A stretch of DNA of 64,000 nt from Sphingomonas sp. LR60. Its GTDB lineage: Bacteria > Pseudomonadota > Alphaproteobacteria > Sphingomonadales > Sphingomonadaceae. The first letter of the stretch is position 1, and each line of letters begins with the position of its first letter. The notes under the pieces are model-generated. The model ran no database searches and was not told where the DNA came from. It worked only from the letters and a program-made list of their open reading frames with translations. Positions 8,517 through 18,880 of this stretch are shown here, one piece after another. Location: the NCBI RefSeq assembly GCF_036855935.1, contig NZ_JASPFK010000001.1, positions 1,027,501 to 1,091,500 on the forward strand. The letters are read 5' to 3'. The translations under genes and the position numbers were made by a program.

Positions 8517-9586
8517 TCAGCTCCCCTCGATAAGCTCGATCACCCAATCTCCCGCCATCAGTCGCTGCGTTTTGGCTTGCGCCACCTCGATCGCCTTTCC
8601 CTCGCGGTAGATCCGAACAATTTGACTTCCCGCTACGTCCCGGGGGAGATGCCGATCTCATCTGCTCGTACGGCACGCTCCCGCAGTTCGATCCGACCAG
8701 CTCGCGTGACCAGGTCGGTGACGTAGTCAGCCACATGCGGACCGGTGGTGCACTGGGCGAGCAGCTGCCCGCCGAAGCTGACGGGATTGACGATGATGCT
8801 TGCGCCTGCATCACGGGCAAGCAGTTCGTTCTCGATAGCGGCGATCGACACGGCAATGCCCGCATGCGGAGCGAGCCGCCGACAGGTGAGGATGATAAGA
8901 ACGGCAGTGTCGTCTCGACCTGGGCAGACGATGATGTTGCTGGCAGCCTCAACCTTCGCAATTTCAAGTACACGATTGTGAGTCGCATCCCCTTGGACCG
9001 TGGCAACGCCCAGTTCCTCAGCAAGCCGCAATCTACCGCTATCCTCGTCGACGACCACGATGCGTTCGGGCAGGTGACCTCGTTCAAGCAACTCACTGAC
9101 AGCCGCCGAACCCGATCTGCCGTAGCCGCAGACGATAACGTGATCCTTTAATGCATGTCTGACGAGGCCCATCCGCCATCGCTCCCAGCCTTGCCTCAGC
9201 ATGAAGCTGTAGGCGCTACCCAGAAATATGAGGAACACGAAGATCCGAATAGGTGTGACGACAAATGTGTCGAACATGCGCGCAGAGTCGCTGACCGGAA
9301 CGATGTCCCCATACCCTACCGTCGTGACCGTGATGACCGTGAAGTAGACAATGTCTAGGAAGCTGACGGAGCCGTCCGTATTGTCTCTGAGCCCGTCCCG
9401 ATCGATCCAGTGTCCGCCCAGCGCTATGCAGACGAGCACGAGCACCGCGATCCCGCGGATCGCCAACGTCGTCAACGGACTGAGCCGCCCAGAACGATAA
9501 AAGCGTGGTCGTATATCCAGTACCGCAGACCGCGCCGCCATCCGCCCCGGAATCAACGCCTCCTGCTTTGGTCGGCGATGTCTCAT
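8517..9586 (-). CDS. Potassium channel with RCK/TrkA-N domain, frameshifted tail
   Basis: A two-helix K+ channel. TM1 is at about 40-57, the selectivity filter TTVGYGD at 88-94, TM2 at about 105-125, then an NAD-binding RCK domain with VIVCGYGRSG. In the given sequence the frame stops at 8633. Adding one base in the C/G run at 8639-8646 lets it continue through SQIVRIYREGKAIEV and WVIELIEGS to TGA at 8517, the expected RCK C-terminal subdomain. I therefore give the restored end. The start at 9586 (MRHRRPK) lacks a clear ribosome site; 9541 is an alternative. Divergent from the 9791 gene. Confidence 0.8.
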
Positions 9587-9790
9587 GAAGGGAGACCAGG
9601 GGCGAAGTGGATCATACCGGCATTCTCGGCGAGGGCCTTTGCCATGCGCAAGGCTTTTGTGCCGCGTGTCCATGCGCTTCCGCCGGGGCGGGGCGTCTTG
9701 CCCATTCATCTGGGCGTTGCGAGCTCGAGGGAGCGCCAGAGGAGGGGCTCCAACGTTGCACAACCCAAAGCGAACACCATTTTGCAATGC

Positions 9791-10591
9791 ATGGATAATC
9801 TTGAAGACTTGGGTCTGGTGGATGATGACGACATCGTCCTGGATGAGGCTGCGCTGACGCTGGCGCTCCAAGATCACGCTGAGATCGACGTTGGCCCTTA
9901 TGAGGACGTGCTTTCTGACATCGCTTCGCGTCTCGACGGGGTCGGCGTTGGTGCTGCCGATGCCTCCGAGCGCGCGGCCTGCCTCGCGCAGGTGCTTGCC
10001 GCGGAATTTGGCTTCTCAGGTGACGCGAAGACGTACGACAATCCTGACAATGCCGACCTGATCCGCGTTATCGACCGTCTGCGCGGTCTGCCGATCAGCT
10101 TGTCGATCCTGTACGTTGCCGCTGCTCGCCGCATCGGCTGGACTGCCGAGATCCTCAATCTGCCAGGACATGTGCTCGTCATGGTCGGCGATGAGGCCAA
10201 GCCCGTGATCATCGATCCATTTCGCGGAGGCGCACAGGTTGATGCAGGCGAGATCATCGCCCTATTGGCCCCGGCGAAGAGCGGCGTCACGGCCGCGGTG
10301 CGGCACGTATCTGCAATGAAGAACCGTGCGATCCTCGTTCGGCTGCTGCTTAACCAGGCAACCCGCGCAGAGCGAGCTGGCGACCGCCGGCGGGCACTGA
10401 TGCTCTACCGTAGGATGACCTCGATCGCGCCAGAATATTCCCATCCTTGGTGGGAGCGCGCCCGGCTGGAACTCGTCGACAACGACATAGCGGCTGCCCG
10501 CGCCAGCCTAATCGCAATGCTTGAGATCACGCGCGAGCCAACTTTACGAGAGCGGGTCACCGGCATATTAGATGCTCTTGCCACAGCATAG
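9791..10591 (+). CDS. SirB1-family transglutaminase-like protein with TPR tail
   Basis: 266 residues. GLPISLSILYVAAARRIGW at about 98-116 and LNLPGHVLVMV are the core motifs of the SirB1 (UPF0162) transglutaminase-like domain, where family members show a Cys-less degenerate active site. The last 80 residues form TPR-like helices (RRALMLYRRMTSIAPEYSHP). Such proteins are widespread, with no settled function. The start at 9791 (MDNLEDLG) is chosen because upstream in-frame codons are low-complexity and antisense to the divergent channel gene. Its ribosome site is weak. Confidence 0.75.
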   Translation: MDNLEDLGLVDDDDIVLDEAALTLALQDHAEIDVGPYEDVLSDIASRLDGVGVGAADASERAACLAQVLAAEFGFSGDAKTYDNPDNADLIRVIDRLRGLPISLSILYVAAARRIGWTAEILNLPGHVLVMVGDEAKPVIIDPFRGGAQVDAGEIIALLAPAKSGVTAAVRHVSAMKNRAILVRLLLNQATRAERAGDRRRALMLYRRMTSIAPEYSHPWWERARLELVDNDIAAARASLIAMLEITREPTLRERVTGILDALATA

Positions 10592-10751
10592 AAGTCCTCT
10601 GCCCATCGAATGCGATTGTCAGCTGCCGAGTGTTGATTGGGCCGTGACCGAGGTAGAGCCGGTGTGCTGAACGAACGGCAGAAGCCGGGGACCCGAAAAG
10701 TGCCAGCGACTATCTGCATGTGGGTCGGATAAGTAATCTACTGGTCTGACC

Positions 10752-11633
10752 TTACGGAAGGACGACCCCGTTTGATTTCGCATTTGAACGGATGAACGAA
10801 GAGACATCGTTTAAAACCGGCGCCCGCCCGCGGAAAGGCCGGGCGAGTGCGAGCAGAATGCCGACATGGCCCAGCTTGGGGTATGCACGTTGCTCCACAG
10901 CCACGCCGCCCGCGCGCAGCCTCGCGGTCAGCGCCTCGCTATTTCGGGGGCGTACAACGGTATCACCCGTGCCGTACAGCAGGAGCGCAGGCGGATCACC
11001 GGGGCCGGCCCACGTCACGGGCTGGGTTTCCGCGGGATCGGACACCTGGCCGAAGGCGGCACGGCTGGCGTCCACATCAAAGGGTGCGAAGTCGTAGGGG
11101 CCGGCAAGACCGACAAGCCCCTTGATCGCCGCCCGCGTCCGCCCCAGCCAGCGAGGGTCGACCGACAGCATCGCGGCGATATAGGCACCTGCCGAATGCC
11201 CCATCAGCACGACAGACCTGCCATCGCCGCAGTACTTTCCGGCGTTCGCAGTCACCCAGCGTACGGCTGCGGCACCGTCCTCTACGAAGGCTGGATAATG
11301 GACTTCTGGCACTAGTCGGTAATCAGGAACAACGGTGACGAAGCCCTGCGCGGCAAGTGCGCGGCCGACAAACGCATATCCGGCGCGCGTGCCACTGCTC
11401 CAGCTGCCGCCATAGAAGAAGACCACGACCGGTCGTGGTTGTCCGCAGCTGCTCCGGGGTGCGTAGACGTCCAATCGCTGGCGAGGACCTGGACCATATG
11501 CCAGCCCCTCGGCGACAAGAGAGCTGCCGCGATCCTTCGGCACCAGCCTGTCGAAGGTGCTGAGCGGCGAACAAGCGGCAGCGAACGACCCGAATAAGGA
11601 CGCGAGCCCTGCGCGTATGCGGCGTTGCCTCAT
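10752..11633 (-). CDS. Alpha/beta hydrolase, lipoprotein carboxylesterase-like
   Basis: 293 residues. The N-terminus has basic residues, then GLASLFGSFAAAC, a lipobox with Cys at about 20, so the protein is probably an anchored lipoprotein. FFYGGSWSSGTR is the oxyanion-hole HGG-type segment (YGGSW), GHSAGAYIA is the nucleophile elbow with Ser, LYGTGDTVVRP supplies the Asp and KLGHVGI the His. This is the BD-FAE/hormone-sensitive-lipase-like group. The ATG at 11633 follows the frameshifted hydrolase by about 30 bases, so the two likely form an operon. The substrate is unknown. Confidence 0.8.
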   Translation of the reverse strand: MRQRRIRAGLASLFGSFAAACSPLSTFDRLVPKDRGSSLVAEGLAYGPGPRQRLDVYAPRSSCGQPRPVVVFFYGGSWSSGTRAGYAFVGRALAAQGFVTVVPDYRLVPEVHYPAFVEDGAAAVRWVTANAGKYCGDGRSVVLMGHSAGAYIAAMLSVDPRWLGRTRAAIKGLVGLAGPYDFAPFDVDASRAAFGQVSDPAETQPVTWAGPGDPPALLLYGTGDTVVRPRNSEALTARLRAGGVAVEQRAYPKLGHVGILLALARPFRGRAPVLNDVSSFIRSNAKSNGVVLP

Positions 11634-11665
11634 GCGGCCCCCGGTCGGACCGACCCGTGTTTCTG

Positions 11666-12438
11666 TCACTGCGTAGCCTGTAGGATAACTGAAGCAGCTT
11701 CGCGTGGCATGTCCCACATCGGAAAATGGCCGCTGTGGTCGAACCAGTGCAAGTTCGCCGACGGAAAAGCCGCGCTGGCGCGCGCCGCCTGACGGGGCAG
11801 GCATAGGCGATCCTGCCTGCCCCAACCGATAACGATGCGCGTGGTCGGATCGGCGGCAGGTCCCTTCTGCTCGGGGCCATTGGCGAGGTCTTTGACCAGC
11901 GCATCAAATGTCGTCGTATCGACGATACTGGTAAGCTCGGAGCACACCAACTCTGGCGACAGGCTGGAGGGCTTTGCCGACAGTTGAGCGAGGAGGGCGG
12001 TACGCGCCGCAGCATTGCGGCTGATTGCCGGCAGGCGGGATCGCAGGATGCGCAGCAGACTGGCGGATAACCCGATCGTCGTGCGGAAAAGCTTCGCTCC
12101 CAGCCACGCCAGAACCCACCCGGATCGAGCGCGACCACGTTGCCAACCTTTCCCCGCCGCGCCAGTTCCAGCACGATCCGGGCGCCCAGGGAACTGCCCA
12201 CGGCATCAATCCCAACGAGATCGTTCGCAACAAGGTGTCGCTCGACACTGCGGACCAGCCCGTCGAACGTGCCGCTATCCTGCTCCGCGGGTGTGGCGCC
12301 ATGACCAGGCAGATCGATGGCGATGACCGAGCGCTCGGTCGCCAGATCATCTAGGATCGGTCGCCAACTACGCCAGCTGCTCCCCAGACCATGGATGAGA
12401 AGAAGTGGCTTGCCAGAGCCGCGGGTTATCTGATGCAT
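11666..12438 (-). CDS. Alpha/beta hydrolase, single frameshift
   Basis: From ATG 12438 the frame reads LLLIHGLGSSWRSW (oxyanion HG), IAIDLPGHGATP and VGSSLGARIVLELAR (nucleophile Ser). At about 12095-12101 it must shift by one base to continue as AKLFRTTIGLSASLL, then RIVIGWGRQDRLCLP (acid) and FDHSGHFPMWD (His) to the stop at 11666. Together these make a complete 257-residue hydrolase with a full Ser-Asp-His triad. As given, the gene is broken, and a missing base is the simplest explanation. It resembles haloperoxidase or epoxide-hydrolase-like members. Confidence 0.7.
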
Positions 12439-12580
12439 CGGAGCTTCCGTACTGTTCGAACCGTTCAACGATCGAAGCGGAATAACGGCATCGGACGGGA
12501 CAAAATTCGCCCGGGAGCGCAGCGGGAAGCATGGCAACTGGACCTTACCAACGTGCCCCTTTGCAAAGCATAAAAGCGTG

Positions 12581-13260
12581 ATGGCCGACCCAGTCCTCTA
12601 TAGCTTCCGCCGCTGCCCCTACGCAATGCGGGCGCGATTGGCGCTGGCCGTCAGTGGCGTGCGGTATGAACTCCGCGAGGTCCGGCTCGCCGACAAACCC
12701 GACGAGATGCTCACGATCTCGCAAAAGGGCACCGTGCCGGTGCTGCAGACGACCGATGGCGCGGTAATCGACGAAAGCCTCTCCATCATGCGTTGGGCGC
12801 TGGACCTGCGGGACCCCGAAAACTGGTTGGCGCGAGACGATGGCGTTCTGATCGCCCGCAACGACGGCATGTTCAAGCACCACCTCGACCGGTATAAATA
12901 TCCCGACCGGTATGGCTCCGACCCTGCAGCGCATCGCGACTGCTGCCTGCCGTTTCTGGAAGAACTCGACGGTCGGATAGGAGATGCTGGCCACATTTGT
13001 GGCACGAAAGCAGGCCTGGTCGATGCTGCGATCATGCCATTCGTCAGGCAGTTCGCCGCAGTCGATCGTAACTGGTTTCAGGCGCGGCCCTTTCCGCGGC
13101 TGACGGCGTGGCTAGGAGACCACTTAGCCTCGGGTTTGTTCGAAACCATCATGCATAGGCTCCCCCTTGGTCTCGGGGCCAAAAGCGCGTTGTTTTGCAG
13201 GGTACGCTGTATGCCTATCTGCAGGAGTACCCCAGTAGCCCAACGGCTGAACAACCATGA
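12581..13260 (+). CDS. Glutathione S-transferase, frameshift near the end
   Basis: The thioredoxin-like N-domain begins VLYSFRRCPYAMRARLAL, with the family Cys-Pro-Tyr-Ala. KGTVPVLQT holds the cis-Pro and ESLSIMRWAL the glutathione gamma-glutamyl contact. The helical C-domain includes DRYKYPDRYGSDP and FVRQFAAVDRNWF. The family tail is MxRLPPWxxG. Here a run of five C at 13162-13166 is one short, and restoring it yields HRLPPWSRGQKRV and a stop at 13260. Divergent from the broken hydrolase. A GTG lies just before the ATG at 12581. Confidence 0.8.
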
Positions 13261-13423
13261 CCAAGCGTCCGGGTTCGGAGAGCGCAAGTCATGCACTAGG
13301 TGTCCGGGAATAAGTCACATAGCATGAGGTTGATGGTGACCTAGCGATTGTTCGTGCCGTCGTCGGCTACCGGCGCGGCAACGCGCAGTTCGGCGAACGT
13401 CAGCAGTGGAGGACATTCTTAGA

Positions 13424-13810
13424 TCATGGACGACCACCAAACAGCGAGCGCTGGGCAGCGGTGGCGCGGTCCCACCATGCGCGGGACAGGAGAAGGGCGA
13501 TGCGCTCGGTCGCATCGCTGCCATATCGGACGAGGACGGCGGGCCAGCCACGGTAGTGGTCCGTTTCCCAGAACGTCGCCGGGTCCGTCTCAATTAGTAC
13601 CTGCTTCTCGTCGCCTGCGACATGTAGGACGAAGCTGTTTGAATCTGGTGCGGTAGTGCCAGCGAGCGTCTTGCCCCGGAACTTAAGTGCAGGCTTGCCG
13701 TAGGAGACGTCCAAGGTGACCCCAGGCAGAGCGATGCCGGCGTCAACGACAGCTGCCCAGTCCTTCAACGATGCCACTCCTCGTGTCTCAACCAGAGCAA
13801 AGTCTACCAA
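13424..13810 (-). CDS. YjbR/MmcQ-family protein
   Basis: 128 residues, the normal length. VSYGKPALKFRGKTLAG and a central beta sheet (FVLHVAGDEKQVLIETD), then TDHYRGWPAVLVRYG, match the YjbR (DUF419) fold, a small double-wing domain thought to bind DNA or nucleotides. The last third (LLSRAWWDRATAAQRS) is the expected final helix. It stands alone between two glutathione-transferase genes; no operon is evident. Confidence 0.75.
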   Translation of the reverse strand: MVDFALVETRGVASLKDWAAVVDAGIALPGVTLDVSYGKPALKFRGKTLAGTTAPDSNSFVLHVAGDEKQVLIETDPATFWETDHYRGWPAVLVRYGSDATERIALLLSRAWWDRATAAQRSLFGGRP

Positions 13811-14115
13811 TTACGAGGCCGCAAACCAATGATTCATCTTCTAAGAGTGAGCAGCGGATCACTCTGTGCCGCGCCTTAGGCGCAATGGCGGACGGTCGGA
13901 GGCGAGATGAACGACGGTCCGGAGGTGAGGCGGCCTTTGCCGCCGTGAATGTCCGTTGTGGGTCCGAGCCGCCCTACCGGGCGCGCGGCCGAAGCCATCC
14001 TCCCTTATGTATTCGTACACGATGAAAGGCGCACGTGCACCGCAGCGCTACTAATCGTTTGGTCGATCTGCAGACGACCGCCCCGGCACGCGCTGAGACG
14101 ATCGTCCATCCACGA

Positions 14116-14705
14116 TTAGGCTTGGATGAGTCCTTCGTGTGCCATCGCCTTTCGCACGGCCGGGCGCTTCATCATTCGATCTCGGAGAGCGACAAGGTTG
14201 GCCGGTGCCTCGACTCCGTTTTTTCTGCCCACAACAGCATAACGAACAGGTAGCAGTCGGCAGCGCTCACGGTGTCGCCGAACAGGTAATCACCCTTCAT
14301 CGTCTCGGCTAGCCACGTCATCCGCTTGACGATGGTCTCACGGGCCTTCGCTTTCTCATCGTCGCTAGCACCCGCGAAGAACGGCTTGAACGCCTTGTGA
14401 ATCTCGGTCGAGATGTAGGCGAGTGCTTCGAGCAAGTGGGTGTGCCCCATTGCGCCGGCGGGTTTAAGCGCACCGTCCTGATGGGCAATCCAGTCGAGGA
14501 TGGCGACATTTTCGGTGATCGTTTCGCCGCTGTCCAGTGTCAGCGCGGGCACATAACCTTTGGGATTGATGGTCAGGAAATCCTCACCGTGTTCGGTCTT
14601 CCTGGCCTTCAGATCGACCTTTTCATGCTCGAATGCGAGACCGGCTTCATGGAGCGCGATATGGTCAGAAAGGCTGCAGGCGCCGGGTGCGAAATAGAGC
14701 TTCAT
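14116..14705 (-). CDS. gst: Glutathione S-transferase (beta/GstA type), frameshift near the end
   Basis: N-terminus MKLYFAPGACSLSDHIALHE is that of bacterial beta-class transferases; PKGYVPALTLDSG has the cis-Pro. The C-domain has LFGDTVSAADCYLFVMLLWA. In the given sequence a run of six T (14219-14224) shifts the frame and ends the protein at 14172. One more base restores VEAPANLVALRDRMMKRPAV and a stop at 14116, matching family length. Start 14705 or 14708 follows GAGGAGAGA. It may work with the other transferase at 12581 in detoxification, but nothing shows shared control. Confidence 0.82.
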
Positions 14706-14741
14706 CATTCTCTCCTCGTGATTGACCGGGCAACGCATCAA

Positions 14742-15327
14742 AGTTGGCTGTGGCCCCCATAATGGTTTGAGAAACCATCCGGAACGACGTTGTAAGGTAG
14801 TGGAGATCCTCTCGAGCTACGACACGCTTCCAGCGCGAAACGGCACCGTCTTCAAATTGAGATGCCAAGGTACCTCGCCTACGGCGATGATGAACGAACG
14901 GCGAGATTGGGAGAGTGGATTGGGTGCGCTGCGTGGCGTCATCTGGGTCAGAAAGCACGTGCGGTATGCCGCGATCATACTGGCGGAGATCGACACGCCA
15001 GAAGTGGCGGTGCTTCGTCATGATGACCGTGCGGTCACGAGTGGGGACTTGCTGGGTCGCGCGATTGGATAATGCGGAACTCGCCGGCGGCGTGCATCAT
15101 GCTCATGAGGTATGACATGCGGTTCAGCGTGTCAGACGATCGTTTGTTTCGCTGAGATCCAAGGTGCCATTCACCTCGTCCTCTGACAGCCACTCAGGAG
15201 ACTAAGATTGTAGATGCTGGTACGACCTTGGTATAATTATACCGCGCATCCAATCACATCTAAGCCAATCTTAACCTTGTAGCTTCAGCTGTTCGGTATC
15301 TACCGCGTTGTCCGAAAGCAGTATGCC
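14742..15327. other. Intergenic region with a chemoreceptor promoter candidate
   Basis: No gene is supported over these 585 bases. TTGTAG (15208-15213), 18 bases, then TATAAT (15232-15237) forms a good sigma-70 promoter about 85 bases before the chemoreceptor ATG. The -10 box sits inside the perfect 14-base palindrome GGTATAATTATACC (15230-15243), which could serve an operator. Confidence 0.5.
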
Positions 15328-16699
15328 ATGCTGAAGTGGTTCAAAGAGATCGCTCCGATCCGCCTCAAATTCAAGGTTCTGCTCTTTGTGTATGGAAGCT
15401 TGGCAGGGGCACTTGCAGCGATAGCCAGCTACGCCGCGCTTCATTCCTCAGCTACTCAGTCCACCCCGGTCATTGGAGCCGCGCTGGTGCTGTTTGCGCT
15501 GGTTATCGTGGTCACGTTAACTGCGGCTCACTTGATTTGCACGCCGTACGTAAACACTGTTTTGCGAATGGAAGCTCTTGCAGCGGGCGATCTGGACAGC
15601 CCGGTTGCGTATACGCGACACCGCGACTGCGTCGGTCGGATGACGACGGCGATGGAGAGCTTTCGTGAAAGCTCATTGGCGGCTGCCGAGTGCAATTCCC
15701 AACGTGCTATGGCACTGGCGATGGGCGCAGGCCTGACCGAGATCGCGAACGGAAACCTGTCTCACCGTATCACCGCGGAACTAAGCGGTCCTTTTGCCAA
15801 GCTCAAAGAGGACTTCAACGCGGCGGCCGCTGCCCTCTCCGACGCGCTCGGCGTTGTAAACTCCAGTGCGTCTGGCATTGCGAGCGGCGCCCATGACATC
15901 CATCAGGCCGCTGACGATCTCTCACGCCGGACAGAGCAGCAAGCGGCGTCGCTCGAGCAGGCTGCTGCAGCCATGCACCAAATCACCACAACGGTTCAGG
16001 ATACTGCTTTAAGCGCTGCCCGCGCGAACGATGCAGTCACGCAGGCACGTGAGGACGCAGGGCAATCCGGTGAGGTCGTGCTGCGTGCAGTCGAAGCGAT
16101 GAATGGTATCGAGCGGTCATCGGTCGAGATCAGCGAGATCATCGCGGTGATCGACGGAATTGCGTTTCAGACGAACCTTCTTGCGCTCAACGCGGGTGTC
16201 GAAGCCGCGCGAGCCGGCGACGCTGGGAAGGGCTTCGCTGTCGTGGCAAGTGAGGTTCGCGCACTGGCGCAACGCTCTGCCGATGCCGCTAAGGACGTTA
16301 AGGCAAAGATCACTTCTTCTGGCCAGCAGGTTGATGTCGGGGTCAGGCTGGTGGCTGAAGCGGGCGCGTCATTGGATCGCATATCCCAGCGAGATCGGCA
16401 ACATCAGCGGTCTTGTCTCGGGGATAGCATCTGCGGCGGATCAGCAGGCGACCGGTCTGCAACAGGTGAATCAGGCTGTCGCTGAAATGGACAGCGTTAC
16501 GCAGCAGAACGCTGCCATGGTAGAAGAGACAATGGCAGCTACAGCAAGCTTGACCGAGCAGACCGACCGGATGGCGGCGGAAGTCGGACGCTTCAAGATT
16601 GCGGCAGGTGCAAACGTTGTATCGATCGATGCCCAGCGATCCGCTTCGGCCCTTTCTTCGGTAACACGGCAGCTGCACAAGAGATCTACGCGCATGTAA
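15328..16699 (+). CDS. Methyl-accepting chemotaxis protein, single frameshift
   Basis: Two helices at about 17-36 and 44-67 are joined by only a few residues, so there is no periplasmic sensor. HAMP-like stretches follow, then a signalling domain with the hairpin tip [21 protein letters not shown] and [17 protein letters not shown]. At about 16380-16386 the frame breaks; one extra base there, when removed, continues as [20 protein letters not shown] and [15 protein letters not shown] to the stop at 16699. The whole is about 457 residues, typical for cytoplasm-sensing receptors. No che genes are nearby. Confidence 0.8.
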
Positions 16700-16916
16700 T
16701 CCGCTGACCCTGCCTCCATTTGGCGAGCCCTGCTGAGCGCACAGAAAATTAGGAACCAGGTCGACGGACATTCTTAGCGATGGGTGCGCGCGTAAGGCGG
16801 AAGCAATGTGGCTGAATGCGACTTCACTAAGGGTTTGATTGAAATCTTTGATCAAATTAACGTTGTGTTGTCGCGTCTTGATGCTCAGGCCGTAAAAGAC
16901 CTTGTCCCGGTGCGCG

Positions 16917-18023
16917 TCAGCGGCATGCGTCTTCCTTTTCCTGCGCGAGGCTGGCGCTGTCGATGACGTAGCGGAAACGGACGTCGCCTGACTTCACCTT
17001 CTTGTACGCCTCGTTGATCTCTTGGATCGGGATCACCTGTACGTCGGGCGCGATGCCATGTTCGGCGCAGAAATCGAGAACCTCTTGCGTCTCCGCGATT
17101 GAGCCGATCAGCGAACCTGCGATTGACTTGCGCCCCATAATGACCGGCATGTGGTTCCAGCCTGGCATGGGAGCCAGGGCGCCGACCGAGACATAGGCAG
17201 CATCGTGCTTGAGCAGCGGAATGAACGGGTCGACCTTGTGCTTTTCGGGGATGGTCGAGAAAATGAAATCAAACTGACCTTCAAGCGCTTCCAAGGCTCC
17301 CTTGTCGCCTCCGACGACGCCCTTGGCACCCAGCTTCTCTGCCTCCGCAACCTTCTCCATGGTCGTCGTGAAGACCGTTACATCGGCTCCCATCGCAACC
17401 GCGATCTTGACCGCCATGTCGCCAAGACCGCCGAAGCCGACAACGCCGACCTTGCCGCCCGCCTTTACGCCCCAGTGCTTCATTGGCGAATAGGTCGTGA
17501 CGCCCGCGCATAGGATCGGGGCTGCCGCCTCAACCGGAATTGATGCCGGGATCTTCAGCACGAAATTTTCCCGCACGACGAGGACGTCCGAGTAGCCGCT
17601 GAACGTATTGTCCCGGCCATACATGTTCGTGCCCGTCTTCGCCTGCGCAGCGGGCTTCATCGGGCCGTTATAGGCCGCTAGCCAGCTGTTCGGTCCTTCG
17701 CAATATTGCTCGACACCTGCCTTGTACGGACCGCACTCATGGCAGCTGTCGATCATGCAGCCGACGCCGACCAGATCGCCCACCTCATGCTTGGTGACGC
17801 TCGCACCCTTGGCCGAAACCCGCCCCACAACCTCGTGGCCTGGCATGCACGGATAGACGGTGTTGCCCCAATCATTCTCGCACTGGTGGACGTCGGAATG
17901 GCAGACCCCGCAATACAGGACGTCGACCTGCACCTCGTTGGCCTTGGGTGGATCACGTTCGATCTCGATTGGCTTCAGACGCGAGAAACTATGCTTGGCG
18001 GCGTAACCGGGAGCAATGATCAT
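16917..18023 (-). CDS. Zinc-dependent NADP alcohol dehydrogenase (YahK/CAD type)
   Basis: About 368 residues of the cinnamyl-alcohol-dehydrogenase group, oxidising or reducing aldehydes with NADPH. Catalytic zinc ligands appear in YCGVCHSDVHQ and PGHEVVG, and the structural-zinc cysteines in the segment CMIDSCHECG with YCEG. GFGGLGDMAVK is the cofactor Gly motif. The start at 18023 has AAAGGT at eight bases; the eight-residue in-frame extension is unlikely. It is divergent from the molbindin gene, with a palindrome between them. Confidence 0.88.
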   Translation of the reverse strand: MIIAPGYAAKHSFSRLKPIEIERDPPKANEVQVDVLYCGVCHSDVHQCENDWGNTVYPCMPGHEVVGRVSAKGASVTKHEVGDLVGVGCMIDSCHECGPYKAGVEQYCEGPNSWLAAYNGPMKPAAQAKTGTNMYGRDNTFSGYSDVLVVRENFVLKIPASIPVEAAAPILCAGVTTYSPMKHWGVKAGGKVGVVGFGGLGDMAVKIAVAMGADVTVFTTTMEKVAEAEKLGAKGVVGGDKGALEALEGQFDFIFSTIPEKHKVDPFIPLLKHDAAYVSVGALAPMPGWNHMPVIMGRKSIAGSLIGSIAETQEVLDFCAEHGIAPDVQVIPIQEINEAYKKVKSGDVRFRYVIDSASLAQEKEDACR

Positions 18024-18113
18024 GATTGATGACCTTTCGTGAGGCAAGGATTGTCCTGCCGACGATCGTCCGGTCAGCTGTCATTATCCTGCTATGAAGC
18101 ACTATATTTTTGT

Positions 18114-18128
18114 CGATACATTGTATCG
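18114..18128. promoter_or_regulatory. 15-base perfect palindrome between adh and molbindin genes
   Basis: CGATACA-T-TGTATCG lies in the 207-base divergent region. Seven-base arms around one base suit a dimeric repressor. It is not the classical ModE box. It could control either gene. Confidence 0.4.
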
Positions 18129-18230
18129 CGAGAGAGGGGCATAAGGTCGTGCAGTCGCACTTTAGCAGCGGTTGCGGTACATGAGGGCCTGGTTGGCCAG
18201 ACGGGCAACCATGAATGCAAGAAAGCATCC

Positions 18231-18437
18231 ATGAAGATCAGCGCGCGTAATCAGATTTCCGGCACTATCGTCTCGATCACGCCCGGCGCAGTGAATGGTT
18301 CGATCAAGGTCGACATCGGTGGTGGGAACGTCGTGGCTGCCAACATCACCGAAGAGGCGATTGCCGACCTTGGTCTGGCGGAAGGCGAGGCGGTCACCGT
18401 CATTATCAAGGCCAGCGATGTGGTGATCGGCAAGTAA
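18231..18437 (+). CDS. mop: Molbindin-like molybdate-binding protein (Mop domain)
   Basis: 68 residues forming a single TOBE/Mop domain: SARNQISGTIVSITPGAVNG, then KVDIGGGNVVAANITEEAI and VTVIIKASDVVIGK. This is the pattern of cytoplasmic molbindins that store molybdate as hexamers. The start at 18231 follows AGAAAG. A ModE-type regulator gene follows 58 bases later but is cut short. Molybdenum matters here because two molybdenum sulfite oxidases lie 12-16 kb away. Confidence 0.85.
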   Translation: MKISARNQISGTIVSITPGAVNGSIKVDIGGGNVVAANITEEAIADLGLAEGEAVTVIIKASDVVIGK

Positions 18438-18495
18438 GACGAAGGTTGGACCCCTCTGGCTGGAAATTCAGATCGCATGCGGGGATGCCCTGGCG

Positions 18496-18690
18496 ATGGG
18501 ACTGGGTAGGGCCGACCTCCTGGAAGCGATTTGGTCCGACGGGTCGATCAGCGCGGCAGGCCGCGCACTCGGCATGAGCTATCGCCGCGCTTGGCTGCTG
18601 GTCGATGAGATGAACCGCTGCTTCGATCCTCCGCTGGTGGATACGGTCAAGGGTGGCGGGCTCGATCGCGGGTCGCGGGTAAGCCCGTGA
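18496..18690 (+). pseudogene. ModE-type winged-helix regulator, truncated at an island junction
   Basis: 64 residues hold the ModE N-terminal domain: LLEAIWSDGSISAAGRALGM, SYRRAWLLVDEMNR and LVDTVKGGG. In ModE the last motif leads into GGGxxLTPxG and about 40 more residues; here it turns into LDRGSRVSP and stops. The sequence after about 18690 codes for part of a TonB receptor in another frame, so the 3' end was replaced by recombination. Single-domain ModE proteins repress molybdate uptake, but modABC is absent. Probably non-functional. Confidence 0.7.
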
Positions 18691-18696
18691 CCTGAC

Positions 18697-18880
18697 CCCG
18701 ACCGTCGTGCTGACGCTGGGCGCGAGCTACGACTGGCGTGACCTGTCACGCGCCGAGGAATACGGCAATCCGCCCACGGGCGGCGCGGCGCGCAGCTTCA
18801 GCTATCCGCTACGCAACGCCGATGCCTGGAACGCGCAGGGCGCATCGAGTGGAAGCCGGTCGAAAGCAGCCGCCGAAGTC
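18697..18880 (+). pseudogene. TonB-dependent receptor fragment
   Basis: A plus-strand frame reads DLTPTVVLTLGASYDWRDLS, then EEYGNPPTGG and YPLRNADAWNAQG, a typical beta-barrel strand and loop pattern of TonB receptors. With one base added it runs on as RIEWKPVESSR to about 18880, where the sequence changes to an integrase fragment on the other strand. It has no start and no plug domain. It was joined here by deletion or recombination between the ModE gene and the island. Confidence 0.6.

Noticed and set aside
14722..15072. Plus-strand frame with a stretch like the start of an acyl-CoA ligase (TPEVAVLRHDDRAVTSGDLL)
   Set aside because: Only about 25 residues look alike, with no further ligase motif and no start signal. 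A chance match is equally likely.
15230..15243. GGTATAATTATACC as a fourth copy of the dispersed repeat
   Set aside because: It lacks GGACCGGC at 18-19 bases and the A-rich tail. It is better read as the -10 region of the chemoreceptor promoter.
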